The notes under the pieces are model-generated. The model searched no databases. It was not told the origin of the DNA and saw only the letters and a program-made list of their open reading frames with translations. This document shows, piece by piece, positions 23,901-32,400 of a stretch of DNA of 64,000 nt. This stretch comes from Isoetes taiwanensis. Its lineage: Eukaryota > Streptophyta > Lycopodiopsida > Isoetales > Isoetaceae. Position numbers and translations under genes: made by a program. The DNA lies in the NCBI GenBank assembly GCA_021234155.1, contig JAJEKV010000004.1, positions 3,722,109 to 3,786,108 of the forward strand, in the 5' to 3' direction. Every line of letters begins with the position of its first letter. Within the stretch, counting starts at the first letter, position 1.

Positions 23901-24164
23901 CATACATACTCAAAGGGTCAAGCACATAGACATGCACACCATCTCCACTCAATGAGAACTGAAGAGTTGATTAAGTAAACCCTGACCCGAAGTCGGTCGA
24001 TTCCATCAAGTCCCCATGGAGGGTTTTTATGAGTCACAGCTCCATTGACCCTGAAAGTTCCTCTCCACTTCTACATAGTCAATAGCTGAATGCCACTTAT
24101 CTAGTAGCACCATAAGGTTCTTCCAGTTATCCTTACTAGCATTCCTGGCCATATTCGCTTGTAC
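8788..24164 (-). CDS. Subtilase-TSP1-EGF gene, left copy, protease half (spliced)
   Basis: Multi-exon gene on the minus strand with nine exons visible here: 23910-24164, 22810-22947, 21389-21607, 17885-18031, 16945-17028, 10601-10881, 10114-10212, 9247-9434, 8788-8961. Together they give the end of an I9 propeptide, a complete S8 catalytic domain of proteinase-K type (Asp, His, Asn and Ser motifs in order, with no PA insertion as in common plant subtilases) and a beta-rich domain. Exon phases fit at the eight junctions shown. First exon and signal peptide were not found. The adhesive half lies beyond the left edge if this copy resembles the right one. Frame breaks occur in exons 1, 2, 3 and 6. 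Family knowledge suggests a secreted or cell-surface serine protease. Confidence 0.8.
9247..9434 (-). CDS. Exon: beta-rich domain, DVVFQY segment, left copy
   Basis: Acceptor ctgcag at the high end and donor ATG|GTAATG at the low end. It encodes CKWSLSNPCGQ near its start and CHNSGPDVVFQYKAASN at its end, 62 codons plus two bases. The two leading bases complete the Asp codon left open by the previous exon. The left copy has a small substitution near the CGQ codons (cgccaa against ccgcaa). The domain continues into the exon at 8788-8961. Confidence 0.8.
9435..10600 (-). CDS. Exon FLDHQSK at 10114-10212 with flanking introns, left copy
   Basis: The exon itself is 10114-10212 (99 bases). It starts after tttgcag, encodes FLDHQSKIAWAF, then DLRFNITLEGRMVSRDN, and ends at the donor G|GTATGT. 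It enters in phase 1 and leaves in phase 1, matching both neighbours. This is the first segment after the protease domain and is rich in beta-strand-like alternation. The introns on both sides (9435-10113 and 10213-10600) show no other feature. Confidence 0.78.
10601..10881 (-). CDS. Exon: end of S8 protease domain, left copy
   Basis: Starts after tttttag with AGVAAVYLGRNP, the helix that follows the catalytic Ser motif in S8 proteases, and joins in phase 0 to the exon ending GTSMACPHV. It then has RPSDVVGAI and STRLVNTNL, the usual end of the catalytic domain, and a linker with VRCSLKASPTYSVVL. A run of T near the 3' end is two bases shorter than in the right copy, giving a stop after KPYF; this is probably a homopolymer error. 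Confidence 0.9.
10882..11589. other. Intron sequence, no feature seen
   Basis: AT-rich minus-strand intron between the Ser exon side and the copia LTR remnant. No open frame, repeat or RNA gene is supported. Confidence 0.5.
11590..11802 (-). repeat. Diverged copia LTR remnant, left copy
   Basis: The plus strand ends catatgctaaca followed by tcccctgatgactagcatgac, so the minus strand reads purine tract then TGTTAGCATATG. This is the same ending and flank as the LTR at 11997-12174. It contains two direct copies of a roughly 56-base unit (gagtaaacta... to ...ggctttag). It is a second, older member of the same LTR family. Confidence 0.65.
11997..12174 (-). repeat. 3' LTR of minus-strand copia element, left copy
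   Basis: The minus strand starts TGTTAGCATATGAC and ends GCATCTTCA. It is preceded by a purine tract. It is clearly homologous to 15877-16051, with a shared TATA region (ctttataggagag type on the plus strand). Confidence 0.85.
12410..13040 (-). pseudogene. copia linker and RNase H remnant
   Basis: On the minus strand a Pro/Ser/Ala-rich linker (IPSTS, NPTIASTS, YEPLDYHEP) is followed by the RNase H block with WLVHLFEDLGF and IYCDNS. An 18-base direct repeat duplicates the IYCDNS codons. The reverse transcriptase expected between the two parts is deleted. The right copy at 60960-61530 keeps the linker open for 96 codons. Confidence 0.7.
13040..14040 (+). pseudogene. Inverted copia integrase segment
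   Basis: Plus strand: LWHARFGHIHL (integrase zinc-binding region) near 13265-13300, a core segment with SDNAKEYIS near 13630, then SQFWDEAV-like and LYGTKLDVSNLRVFGF near 13790-13930. It lies in opposite orientation to gag, linker and RNase H of the same element, so a segment of about 1 kb was inverted. Frames are broken in several places; the right copy is cleaner at 61730-62509. Confidence 0.8.
14060..15180 (-). pseudogene. copia gag and protease remnant, left copy
   Basis: The minus strand carries a capsid with YLQQFKAL and LTDLSLIQ-type motifs, a CCHC knuckle (CYCNKKGHVKRDC in the right copy) and a protease start DPGATKH. The protease has Pro in place of the usual Ser/Thr next to the catalytic Asp, in both copies. 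Several indels break the frame here. The right copy 62635-63381 keeps 248 codons. Confidence 0.78.
15465..15660. repeat. 196-base foldback (MITE-like) element
   Basis: The left arm 15465-15549 (aatacattctaaagttagaa onward) and the right arm 15575-15660 are near-perfect reverse complements of about 86 bases, separated by about 25 bases. The RNA or single strand would form one long hairpin. It lies inside the copia element between primer-binding site and gag. The right duplicate ends too early to show whether it is present there. Confidence 0.85.
15877..16051 (-). repeat. 5' LTR of minus-strand copia element
   Basis: The minus strand starts TGTTAGCATATAAC and ends GCATCTTCA, directly followed by the primer-binding site TGGTATCCAGACC. 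It is 175 bases long and differs from the 3' LTR by several small changes. Confidence 0.85.
16052..16944. other. Intron, nothing assigned
   Basis: Intron of the subtilase gene between the copia insertion and the Ser exon. Only short unsupported frames are present. Confidence 0.5.
16945..17028 (-). CDS. Exon: catalytic Ser of S8 protease
   Basis: Exactly 28 codons between acceptor atgcag and donor GTG|GTAAGA. It begins GELITSASN and ends SGTSMACPHV, the S8 nucleophile motif G-T-S-M-A with the following PH. It joins the Asn exon to give APGELITSA, and the next exon gives PHVAGVAAVYL, both in phase 0. This exon lies outside the duplicated segments, so it is seen once here. Confidence 0.93.
17029..17884. 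other. Intron, no supported feature
   Basis: Plus-strand frames at 17401-17805 and 17684-17962 look fortuitous, since they overlap the intron and part of the Asn exon on the other strand. Nothing else is seen. Confidence 0.5.
17885..18031 (-). CDS. Exon: oxyanion Asn region of S8 protease
   Basis: 49 codons between acceptor attacag and donor CCT|GTGAGT. It starts VAAAGNFLQPACNYSPSRA, where Asn of AAGN is the oxyanion-hole residue, then VVSVASS and SWFSNYGTCV, and ends IVAP. This is the standard stretch of proteinase-K-like enzymes between the oxyanion Asn and the APG turn. It is fully open with no lesion, and phase 0 at both ends fits its neighbours. Confidence 0.93.
18032..19117. other. Intron, no supported feature
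   Basis: A minus-strand frame at 18442-18696 mimics a subtilase stretch (NCNNSAAI) but does not fit; see rejected items. Otherwise nothing. Confidence 0.5.
19118..20450 (-). mobile_element. LINE fragment, minus strand
   Basis: The minus strand runs from the C-terminal part of a non-LTR reverse transcriptase (LAALKTFCKDRELQLNH, then KTKVMVF, near 20400-20290) through a C-terminal zinc-binding region (HFIFTCPTYYI near 19710) to a 3' end at about 19118 marked by a CTTTCTTTC-type tail after a GTTAATAAATC motif. The same terminal motif occurs at 20940-20990 and 46125. It is inserted in an intron of the subtilase gene. Confidence 0.8.
20460..20590. repeat. Direct repeat between two LINE fragments
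   Basis: Two near-identical copies of about 38 bases (cacgccaccatggaaaacca onward) about 65 bases apart. They lie at the boundary between the minus-strand and plus-strand LINE pieces. Confidence 0.8.
20690..20990 (+). mobile_element. LINE fragment, plus strand, internally deleted
   Basis: The plus strand encodes CFVDFCKAFDTVPWN, the conserved reverse transcriptase block A of LINEs, and LMELGLS. After about 100 bases it reaches the family 3' end (ggtctcatagacacaaggtc, then gacgttaatataatc). Most of the reverse transcriptase and the C-terminal domain are deleted. Confidence 0.75.
21389..21607 (-). CDS. Exon: substrate-binding segment of S8 protease
   Basis: Acceptor ttgtag, donor GTG|GTAAGT. 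The first base completes Trp with the previous exon (GTHSW). It reads GLKSGVAKDALVHPI, then after one frame break MDCGGSGSYGAIMDGLEW, SPAVLSMSI and NNIVEDIGIVV. The D-C-x-G-S-G and A-V-x-x-M-S motifs are those of proteinase-K-type enzymes, and the end joins the next exon as IVVVAAAGN. The frame break lies between HPI and MDC. Confidence 0.9.
21608..22809. other. Intron, nothing assigned
   Basis: Minus-strand intron between the His exon and the substrate-binding exon. No repeat or coding signal is seen. Confidence 0.5.
22810..22947 (-). CDS. Exon: catalytic His of S8 protease
   Basis: The acceptor gcattag and donor TCTTG|GTATAA fit both neighbours only if one base is missing inside. It reads VLKTSFIKMGEL, then ALVGYDGIV, then in a shifted frame DGYGTTPCNGHGTHS. 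H of GHGTH is the catalytic His; the spacing from GYD to the His motif is normal for the family. The break lies between GIV and DGYG, where an extra C (restoring a CG) would mend the frame. No separate exon is needed between the Asp and His exons. Confidence 0.85.
22948..23909. other. Intron, nothing assigned
   Basis: No coding signal apart from shadow frames. Confidence 0.5.
23910..24164 (-). CDS. Exon: I9 propeptide tail and catalytic Asp region
   Basis: Acceptor atatag, donor TTGA|GTATGT. It reads KNLMVLLDKWHSAIDYVEVE, the end of an inhibitor I9 domain, then HKNPPWGLDGID, the N-terminal extension typical of proteinase K relatives, then SGDGVHVYVLD. That last Asp (codon at 23917-23919) is where the catalytic Asp is expected, but the following codons give Pro-Leu-Ser instead of Ser/Thr-Gly. 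Three frame breaks lie in the exon (near FQGQ, GIDR and FSSH). Upstream exons with signal peptide were not found. Confidence 0.8.
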
Positions 24165-25519
24165 CTATATATTGTGTCACAATATCGGTAACATGACAGA
24201 AACCCCTCGCATGCAGTATGATATCTCGCTAAGTAAAAAGGTTTACATTACAATAGATTCAATCTTGTTCTAAATACAAAATGATGCAGAGACATGCATC
24301 AAAGATACAGTATATTCCATTATAAACCATATAAATGGTTACCTGAATATGAAATTTACACACCACATAATTAAATGGTAGTACATTAAATATAGCCTCT
24401 AATAAAATGCCCAAACACCTGACCAAGTACACCTGACAAACCAAATATAAAATGAACTCCTTCCTTTTTAAAATTGCCCCAAGGATTGAGTATTTCAAAA
24501 GTGAAGTTTTGCTGTTCACGTACAAGGTGGTTTGCATATAGCAATGAGTTGGTGGAATTGAAACGGCCCACCTTCACTAGAAGCCATTACCCGAGTTGTT
24601 GAAAATAAAGCTCCAAAGGCATACAATGCCTTTAGATCCAGGATAAGATAAACATCTTAAAGACCGGTTAACGATTCTGTTTATTGTGATATGGATATAT
24701 GATAAACCTAGATAATGCCCATTCTGAAATTAGAAACTAATTGATTAATGCATGCCTTGTATTACATATAAAAGAGGCTTGTGAGGAATGAGCGATTATA
24801 CAAATTCACCATAGACCATAGTCAGATGATGGATTCTGTTAAGGGCAGAAGAAAACCTTCCTGTGCTGCTTTTGTATATTGTATTAAAGCTTCCTTGTAT
24901 TTTCACACGTTATAAAACCTGTGGCCATCTTTGACAGGGATTTGGTGTGCCTGATTAGTATGAACCATTACCAAAACGATTTGTGAGCTGAATTCCTGCA
25001 ATTTATTTCCTTTGGGAAGGCAATTGCATGGCAATATGGGAGTACAAGGATATCCTATGTCACCTACATTATGGTTCATTAATGCTATACTGCTCAAAAA
25101 CTAGAGTTTAGTTTTTTAGACTGTATGACGCATGAGATCTTTAAGACCTTTTAAGTAATTTTAAATGGGATTTAAAATACTATTCTAACTAATTCTTACC
25201 TTGAGCTGTGTACCACAAGCACTGTTGCAAAACCATCAAGTTTTAAAGGGTATTCTTGGTTCAATGTCTCTGCGTGCAATACCCTCCAAAAAACTAAAGT
25301 TCCGTTCTTTGACGGTAGCAGGAGACCACCTTGCCCTCGGAAGGTTTTGGCTCACTATTTTAGTCTTATTATGTTCCGGTTAAGCTTAATCAAGTACTAG
25401 CAAAGCTGTAAACTACCAAGATGAGAAAAAAATTTCCACTTTTCGAGGTTTTGAGGATCCTTATCAAGTTAATACTCTTGGGAGCATGGAGTGCTTTGCT
25501 CTTTGTCTCCAAGAACATT
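24165..25519. other. Region before the first visible protease exon
   Basis: It should contain the first exon(s) and promoter of the left gene copy, but I could not place them. The part next to 25520 is probably leader sequence of the minus-strand LTR element. A TATA-like acatataaaagag lies on the plus strand near 24766. Confidence 0.4.
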
Positions 25520-25530
25520 GCTCGATACCA
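25520..25530 (-). other. Primer-binding site of the long-LTR element
   Basis: The minus strand reads TGGTATCGAGC one base after the LTR end CACA. This matches the methionine-tRNA type site of plant copia elements. Confidence 0.55.
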
Positions 25531-25531
25531 C

Positions 25532-27075
25532 TGTGGCGCCCCTACCAGTTATATAGTGCATTCACATGGCGGACAACAGAGTTCATCCCCTATACCAGCA
25601 CATCGCGTCACGGGGACCTCCACATAATATTGCACCGCAACGTAGTCCCAAGTGGAAAGAGTGAAGGGTCATTTTACCCCTGTCTCCCTCGGGGCCTACC
25701 TAGTGCGGGGCATAAACATACATGTCGGTAAACAACATAATCCACATCCACCCGGCGGTTGCATCAACATCTCAAGATAGAACGTGATCGGCATCATGCA
25801 TGGGGTTCCACCCAAGGCTCGGACTTCGAAGGGATGGTGGCCCGGCGGTCTCCAGAGTCATTGGGACGAAATTCATATGGCAATGAATTTAGGCGGGCAT
25901 GAGAACATGGCATAGGGTTGTCCACTCCATCCGCCCCCCTCCCACACCCTAGGGGCAGTAGGCTGAAAAGTGTTGGGACCAGCCCCCAGAGCCCGGGATG
26001 CATAGCCAAGGGCTATTCCACAGGTTGCATCTCCCAGTTAGATGGGGGCGTGGGGATCACTCCCCTCCGCAGGTCTACATCTCGACTCAAGGTGACTAGA
26101 GGCCACTTGCCCTTATTCGACTGAACCCTTTGGAAAGTGAACACCACTCCTGCAGCCGAGCCCATGCCTTGCCTCGCTTTCGGTGGCAAGCCATTAGACC
26201 TAGTCACAATGATCCTTTAGGCCTTACACAAGGAGGGACGCCAAGAGTCGTAACACTTAACCTCTTCTAAGCTGTCAGTCCTTCACCCCACAAACAGTGT
26301 GGTTCTTTACCATGGTAGAATCTATAGTGTGCTAGAGAGGCTACTCTAGAGCATCTACTACCAAGTTGAGGTCTCTACCTTCCCAATACAAGGGAGTTCG
26401 AGATACTCTGACATCCTTATACATCTGAGAGAACTAAAGAACTAGATCTAGTTATATCCTTATCAGAATTAGGTTCTTTAGTTAGAGTCCTCGTATCTAG
26501 AGATCTAGATAGCTGCTAAAGGAAATGATTTAATAGACTAAACCCTCTTGCGTACAAAGGCGGAAGAGGCGGTTTAGACTGCCAAATGCACTGACTACCG
26601 ATCTTGAGTTGCTCCCCGACACGAAGTTCCACCATCTATTTGGGCCTGCCTCGAATCAGAGAACTAATGGTGCAATTCGCTGGGGCCCAGTCAGGAGGCG
26701 GTTTTGACCCTTTGAGCAAGCAAAAGCGGAGCTCTAAACCCTATGGACGAAAAAATAGCAAGTTAGGGTTTCCCTAACCTAAATGAACAAGGGTTTAGGG
26801 CTAGGGGTTTCCAATTATCCCTTTAGGCATGTGGGATAATTCAGGAATGGCTAGGTGGCATAAAGGTGTCCACATGGGAAAATGTGCACCTAGATAAATG
26901 TGCAATATTGGTAAATGTGCACATTAATGAATGCACATATCTTGCAAGTTGCCCCTGTGGGCTACCCACCTAGTTAGCTACGTCGCACACGTCGGTCGTG
27001 GTGGCGTGTGCGCGGTGACGCTGCGGTACAGTATGCGATCCTGGGACCCCGATAACATTCGGCCGGAACGTCACA
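25532..27075 (-). repeat. Long GC-rich LTR (1.54 kb)
   Basis: The minus strand starts TGTGACGTTCC and ends GGGGCGCCACA, imperfect inverted termini, and is followed by a primer-binding site. The stretch is visibly richer in G and C than its flanks. Small open frames on both strands (25421-26207) look like chance in GC-rich DNA. Internal sequence would extend left but is soon replaced by host sequence, so the element is truncated. The same start TGTGACGTTCC occurs at 35174. Confidence 0.55.
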
Positions 27076-27295
27076 AGATTTGAGACTTTGACTTTTTTTT
27101 TCTCAAATTTTTAACCATTGCTGGCCTTGCTAGGGTTGCAATGTTGTAGCTTCGCGAACTCATTATCAACCATTTCTTAATTGTTATTATTATATTTTCT
27201 AAAAGTTGTTTATCTAATGCTCTCTTGCTATGCTTTTGCTTACGTATTTCACCTTCAAGTCTTCTAAAATTTGCTCTCCCAAGATTTTGCCATAA

Positions 27296-28251
27296 TTTAT
27301 CACTAGAGTTGTACTAAAGGACCCAAACGGGTCTTTTCGATATACTTTTTTTAAATTCTATTATTACATTTAGTGAAGAATTTGACTACACCATTTGATT
27401 ATGTTATTGTCTCTATGTGTGTATGTACATGAAATAATTTATGAAAATACATAGAGTCTCCATTATCAAGGAGTATTGTAGAGTCAAATATAAAAAGTTA
27501 GGTTTTTATCAACTACTTATCATATTTCTCATTATTTTGCAAATAAGAATTTTCTTAGAAATTATAATTCTATATATACTATAGAACACAAAGATTATCG
27601 AAATTTCGTGGGTATTCCTAGAAGAAATTATGGTGTAATTTTTTGAGGAATACTTCTTAGAATCGGGTTGAGAAATAGTATAAGGATCGATTGGGTCTTA
27701 TGAGGGGCTAAATTTTTGAATATTCAGTAGCTATTTCATCTTTTAAAGAAATCACACGAAACTTTAAAAATGAACTATACCTAGCATCAACTTTCAATAA
27801 GAAATAGCGTTACCTTGAAATTTCTATTCCATTTTAAATATTACGGATGAAATGATGATTAAAAGCCTATTTTAGGAAATTACGTATAGGACAGAGTGGG
27901 TTCCCTAATTTTGGTAATTCATAGCTGCTTAGGTTTTTAACAAAACACATGAAAATTGAGAGAGGAATAATAATTAGTATCTATTTTCATTTAAAAATCG
28001 GATGTTTGAGTTTCATGAGATCATAGAATGTAAAAAATAAGGTTACTTCAAGGTCTGACTATATTAAAACCTTGAGGAATTTGACCTAGCCATTGAATAT
28101 GTGATTAGAAGTTCGAAAGGTTAACTTTACAATCCAACCTCTCGACATTTAAAATTTCAGTAGCAGTCACGTAGGATTTATCCGGGTGTTTGAGGGACCC
28201 ATATGGAGTTGTTGATCAACCCAAAAGGGTCTCATACAACTCTAGTGATAA
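27296..28251. mobile_element. Candidate inverted-repeat DNA element
   Basis: The left end ttatcactagagttgta (27297-27313) is repeated exactly in reverse at 28235-28251. CATAA stands outside both ends (27291-27295 and 28252-28256), with one extra base on the left. The 0.95 kb inside is very AT-rich with no transposase frame. It would be a non-autonomous DNA transposon. Confidence 0.5.
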
Positions 28252-28256
28252 CATAA

Positions 28257-29366
28257 CTTTTGAATTTAGTCGCCACAAGAAAACATAATACATTTACCAA
28301 AATGCCCTATGTTTGGAGTTCACTTTGAAGAAAGCAATTTCTATGTCATGCACATACCACACCAACATTGCTATGTTATGCCACATCGGTATCCGATTGG
28401 ACATATGATTCACACACCACACCAACATTACTTTGTTGGGTTACGCTAATCACTTTACATTGAATTTGACTCAATGACCTCGAAGTTCAAGACATTTGTT
28501 CTCTGACTCTAGCCCAAACACAAATTTTGGTAATTTTACAAACTTATAGACATGGTATAAATTAGTAGCTCTTCTTTGCCATTTGGCTAAAATTTGGGCT
28601 TGACCATTAGGACGAAAATCTCAAGAAAAAATGTTCAGTTAAACATAAATATAAGCGTAAATGAGGATCTCTAAAATATTTAGGAGATTAAGTATTTTCT
28701 TATTTTAGCCAAAGTATAGATAAGATTTAGGCGACTTTCATGCAACTTCTAACAAAAGCCAAGCTTATATTGAAAGATCTAAGAGGTCCTTAATTTATAC
28801 CCTGCTTGTAGAGACATTTTAGTATTTATAATCCTATATAAGGAATATCAAAATATATTTCTAAATCATAATGAAAACTATTTCATTAATTTCAAAACCA
28901 CAGTTCACAACACTTACGACTTCTTTTTGAAATGGATAGGATGGCTGGCTGGATCATCTCCCAACACAATGATGTATATCTAATCTTACATGCTCATAAT
29001 CACTAATAAGTATAGGTAGGGACTAGAGGAAGATGCAATCAAACACAAATCCATTACTAAGCAAACATTGCATTATCAATGTTACACCATGACAACCAAA
29101 ACCATAACAATCAAACAAATATTTGACCACATAAAATAGTCGTCATCCTCAAAAGTACAGAAATTTCTGTTGACCCTAACATACTCCAAGCACAACCAAG
29201 GACCGAATGCAAACGTAATTCCTATGCTTCACCGCTATTATATCACTCTCATAAATAGCTAGTACAAAAAGCTTCTTCCCGAACTGCTACTACTCCCCTA
29301 TAACTGCTACTACTCTCCCTAAAACAATAACAATATGTCGATTTCTTCAAATTAACTACCAACTAC
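28257..29366. other. AT-rich sequence, nothing assigned
   Basis: No long open frame, repeat or splice-consistent exon recognised. Confidence 0.5.
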
Positions 29367-29477
29367 TTTTGTCATGGGCTCATTCTTCGGGATGCAACTT
29401 GAATTTTTAGTTTGCCATGAAAACTCTCCTGCAATAGCTTCAACACAACTACCATTTCCAGTTTCAAGCGTAACCAA
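29367..29477 (-). CDS. Candidate exon: GNGSCVEAIAGEFSW
   Basis: 37 codons open between acceptor tgtgcag and donor AAAA|GTAGTT. It contains GSCVEAIAGEFSW and SSCIPKNE. It would follow the EGF-like exon, but the phase fit cannot be tested because that exon has frame breaks. I do not recognise the domain. Confidence 0.45.
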
Positions 29478-32400
29478 CTGCACAATGAGAGCACTCTAGC
29501 CCAGTATATCCTGCTCAACAGGGGATTATAAGAAGAGATCCTAGGTATTTATTGAATTATCAGTTGCTCAAATTTGTTTACAGCGATACTATACCTTTAT
29601 AGCAATGACATTGTCCGCTCACATCAAACAAGCTCCATTTCCAGAACAAGGTTCCATAGCTCTGGGACCAGCGAGTGGTATTGGGCAGGCTGACAAAACA
29701 TAAGGGCAATCTTCTAAACAACAAGGATATCCATCAAAAGTCGCTTTCACCATTAGCGTTGCACCGTTCACCTATCTCACACATGCCATTTCCACAAATG
29801 CCTGCCTGCCATTATATTAGCAATATATTGAATGTTGATACCTGGAATGAACTGCAAACAAGAAGACACACAAATAGGAATTGAATGGAGACTGGGGATT
29901 GAACCCAGAACACTGGACCAGCAAAACCGAATTTCAAAGACCGCGGAACAAGCTGCATTACAACAAACAAACTATGGAATGCCCAGAAACATTTCTATTA
30001 TCCTTCAATTTGCAAGTCCTGTCATATGCCTTTAACAAGTTGGAAACCCCGAGTCTCAAGTGCCAAATTGCTTTTTGCTCTGCCACAGTTCTAAAAATGT
30101 TACATGCAAACAAACAATCGATAGGCAATATAAATATGTGTCATGCATGAATGTAAGTAAAACCAAATGAATGAATATTCAGACCAAATGGTGCCCCGTA
30201 AGAAAATAAGAACGTAAAAGAAAGCTCAACATTCTACCAACCTTCTGTCCCTTCAGCCGAAGCTTTGGCATCCCTAGCCTCTCCTTAAAATTACAATAAG
30301 CATATTCTGGGCGCTTCCTTTTCTTTTTGTTTTGGCACTAATAAGGTAGAGACTCCTTTTTAACCAATCATTCTGTCTAGCCATACTTCATTTGAGTCAC
30401 GGAAACCAGACATAACATTACCATCAGCTAAGTAGCCTTTCCCTTCACAGCAAACAACCATTTCAATTTAGGAGAATATTGAATCTTTGGTACTTCTAAA
30501 ACCAGCTTTCAGTACCTGTCCCATCTTATCATAAGCCAAAGAATGTCATGAAACTTTGCCATGTTTTATAATCTGATGGAGTCAAACTGTAAATCATGTG
30601 AAAAACATGAATTCTTCAATACTTGGCTAGCAGCAGCTCTGGTACCCTGCATGGTTTTCTTCATATCACCACTCAGCCAATTTGCAGTACTAGAAGTTTC
30701 TTATGCATTTTCACTTCCTAAGTGGCAATAATACCCTTTGGATCAATTTCTTGAGATCAACCAGCCAAATTGCATGATAATCTCTCCCTAGAACAACTCG
30801 GTTCAATTTTCCTTCAGCCCGGCTTTCATACCATATTAGAAATTGGCATACCACATTAGAATTTGATAGAATGCAAGAAAGACCACGACACAAAAGCTTA
30901 CTCTATCTAACGGAAACCAAGAATATACATAAATAAGGATCTGCAAGGAGGATGAAACCCCCCAAGAACTAAAAAGAAACAATACTAGAACATTAATGAA
31001 AGATTCTTTGGAAGATGATCCAATCGCCCTCCTGACTGCTCCAAGGAATGATCTGATATCAGCATTTGGCCGTTTTTGAATCCTATCTTGTATTTTCTTT
31101 CTAATAAAAGGAATTCTTATGCTTCCATTTGCTGCCCATTTTATTTTCTTAGATGTCGCTCATATCACTCCTTTAATATCATAAACTTTCTTCTCCGTCA
31201 TTCCACTCTGTTGTTCCTCATCATCCACAAGAAAAAATAGAGAAATTTCTGTTTTGTTACATTTCTGGTCATAATACATTTTGTAAGGTTGTTGGATGTC
31301 TGAAGAGACAATGATATCTTCCTCTTCACGATGTAATAAGCAGGGCAGGTAAAGATGAAATGCTCTTCCCATTCCACCATGTTCAAATTGCATAGAATGC
31401 ATTTCATATCCCCCCAACTAAGATGTTTAGCACGCCCCAGCCCAATTTCCAACTGACTAGAAGACACTCTTAGAACTGTACCATAGAGAATCTCATCTTA
31501 TTTGGAAGGTCAGTCTCAAGATCCTGGTATTACTATAAAATTATCAGCTGAAACATTTAGAAAGTTCCCCTTGTCAAATTTCCCTTTAGAAGACAACTCT
31601 GTAGAAGTTCCCAAGAGTTTAAATTGCAAAGCAAATTATGACACTTAAGCTCATTTACCTGCTACCCTGTCAGTTTTAGATTGGGCTGCCATGTTATATT
31701 GAATGGAGGAATTTTATACTTGAGAAGCAAAGAGTATTAAACATCTTAACTGTTCTTGCGAACCAGCATGTTTGAACTGATCAGCTACTGCTTTTGAAGA
31801 AACAAAAGCCAGCCAAGGAATGGAGGTATTTTATCCATTGAGAAGTGAAGAGTATTAAACATCTTACCTGTTCTTGCAAACCAGCATGTCAAACTACCTT
31901 GATCAGGTACTGTTTTGAAGAAACAAAAGGCCAAGGAAGTTCCAGCTGGCCCCTCATGTGGCCCCAAAACGGTGTTAACTTATGTAATAAAGACACTTCT
32001 TGAAAAGCCACTTCTAGGTGTAGTTAAATCCAGTCAGCATTATATCATGAGGCAAGGGAGAGAAATTTAAAGCCTCTCTAATTGAGGCCATTCATGGTGC
32101 TTTCATAAATCCACTCCCTGTATATCTATAAGCCATATAAAGCTGCAGGTCTTTCTTGGCCTTCGCTTCTTCAATAATTGCCCTCAAAGTGAATATATGA
32201 TCAATAGTTGAAAAGTTCTTTTTGAAACCAGCCTAGCCCTTAGTCCTAAGCACCTCCTCAGCATAATCACTGAATGATTTCTAGTGCAGAACCATATAAC
32301 TTTGCCATTACATGGCCAATCATTTAGTCAATAATTTGACAGATCTCCAGCTTTATGAACAGGTCTGATAACATTATTGGACAATAATATCTCATAACAG

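Noticed and set aside
25203-25350. Minus-strand frame with GTLVFWRVLHAETLNQEYPL and a good donor AAG|GTAAGA, considered as the first I9 exon.
   Set aside because: Its phase does not fit the next exon at 24164, and it lies 170-320 bases downstream of an LTR primer-binding site, so it may be leader sequence of that element.
25421-26207. Several 60-80 codon frames on both strands.
   Set aside because: They overlap each other in a GC-rich LTR where stops are rare; no domain or start context.
29880-29960. tRNA gene on the minus strand.
   Set aside because: Only a B-box and T-arm-like stem; no acceptor stem pairing or anticodon arm could be found.
30711-30893. Minus-strand frame LGRDYHAIWLVDLKKLIQ as an exon of the subtilase-TSP1 gene.
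   Set aside because: No acceptor and donor in suitable phase, and no cysteines or similarity to the flanking modules.
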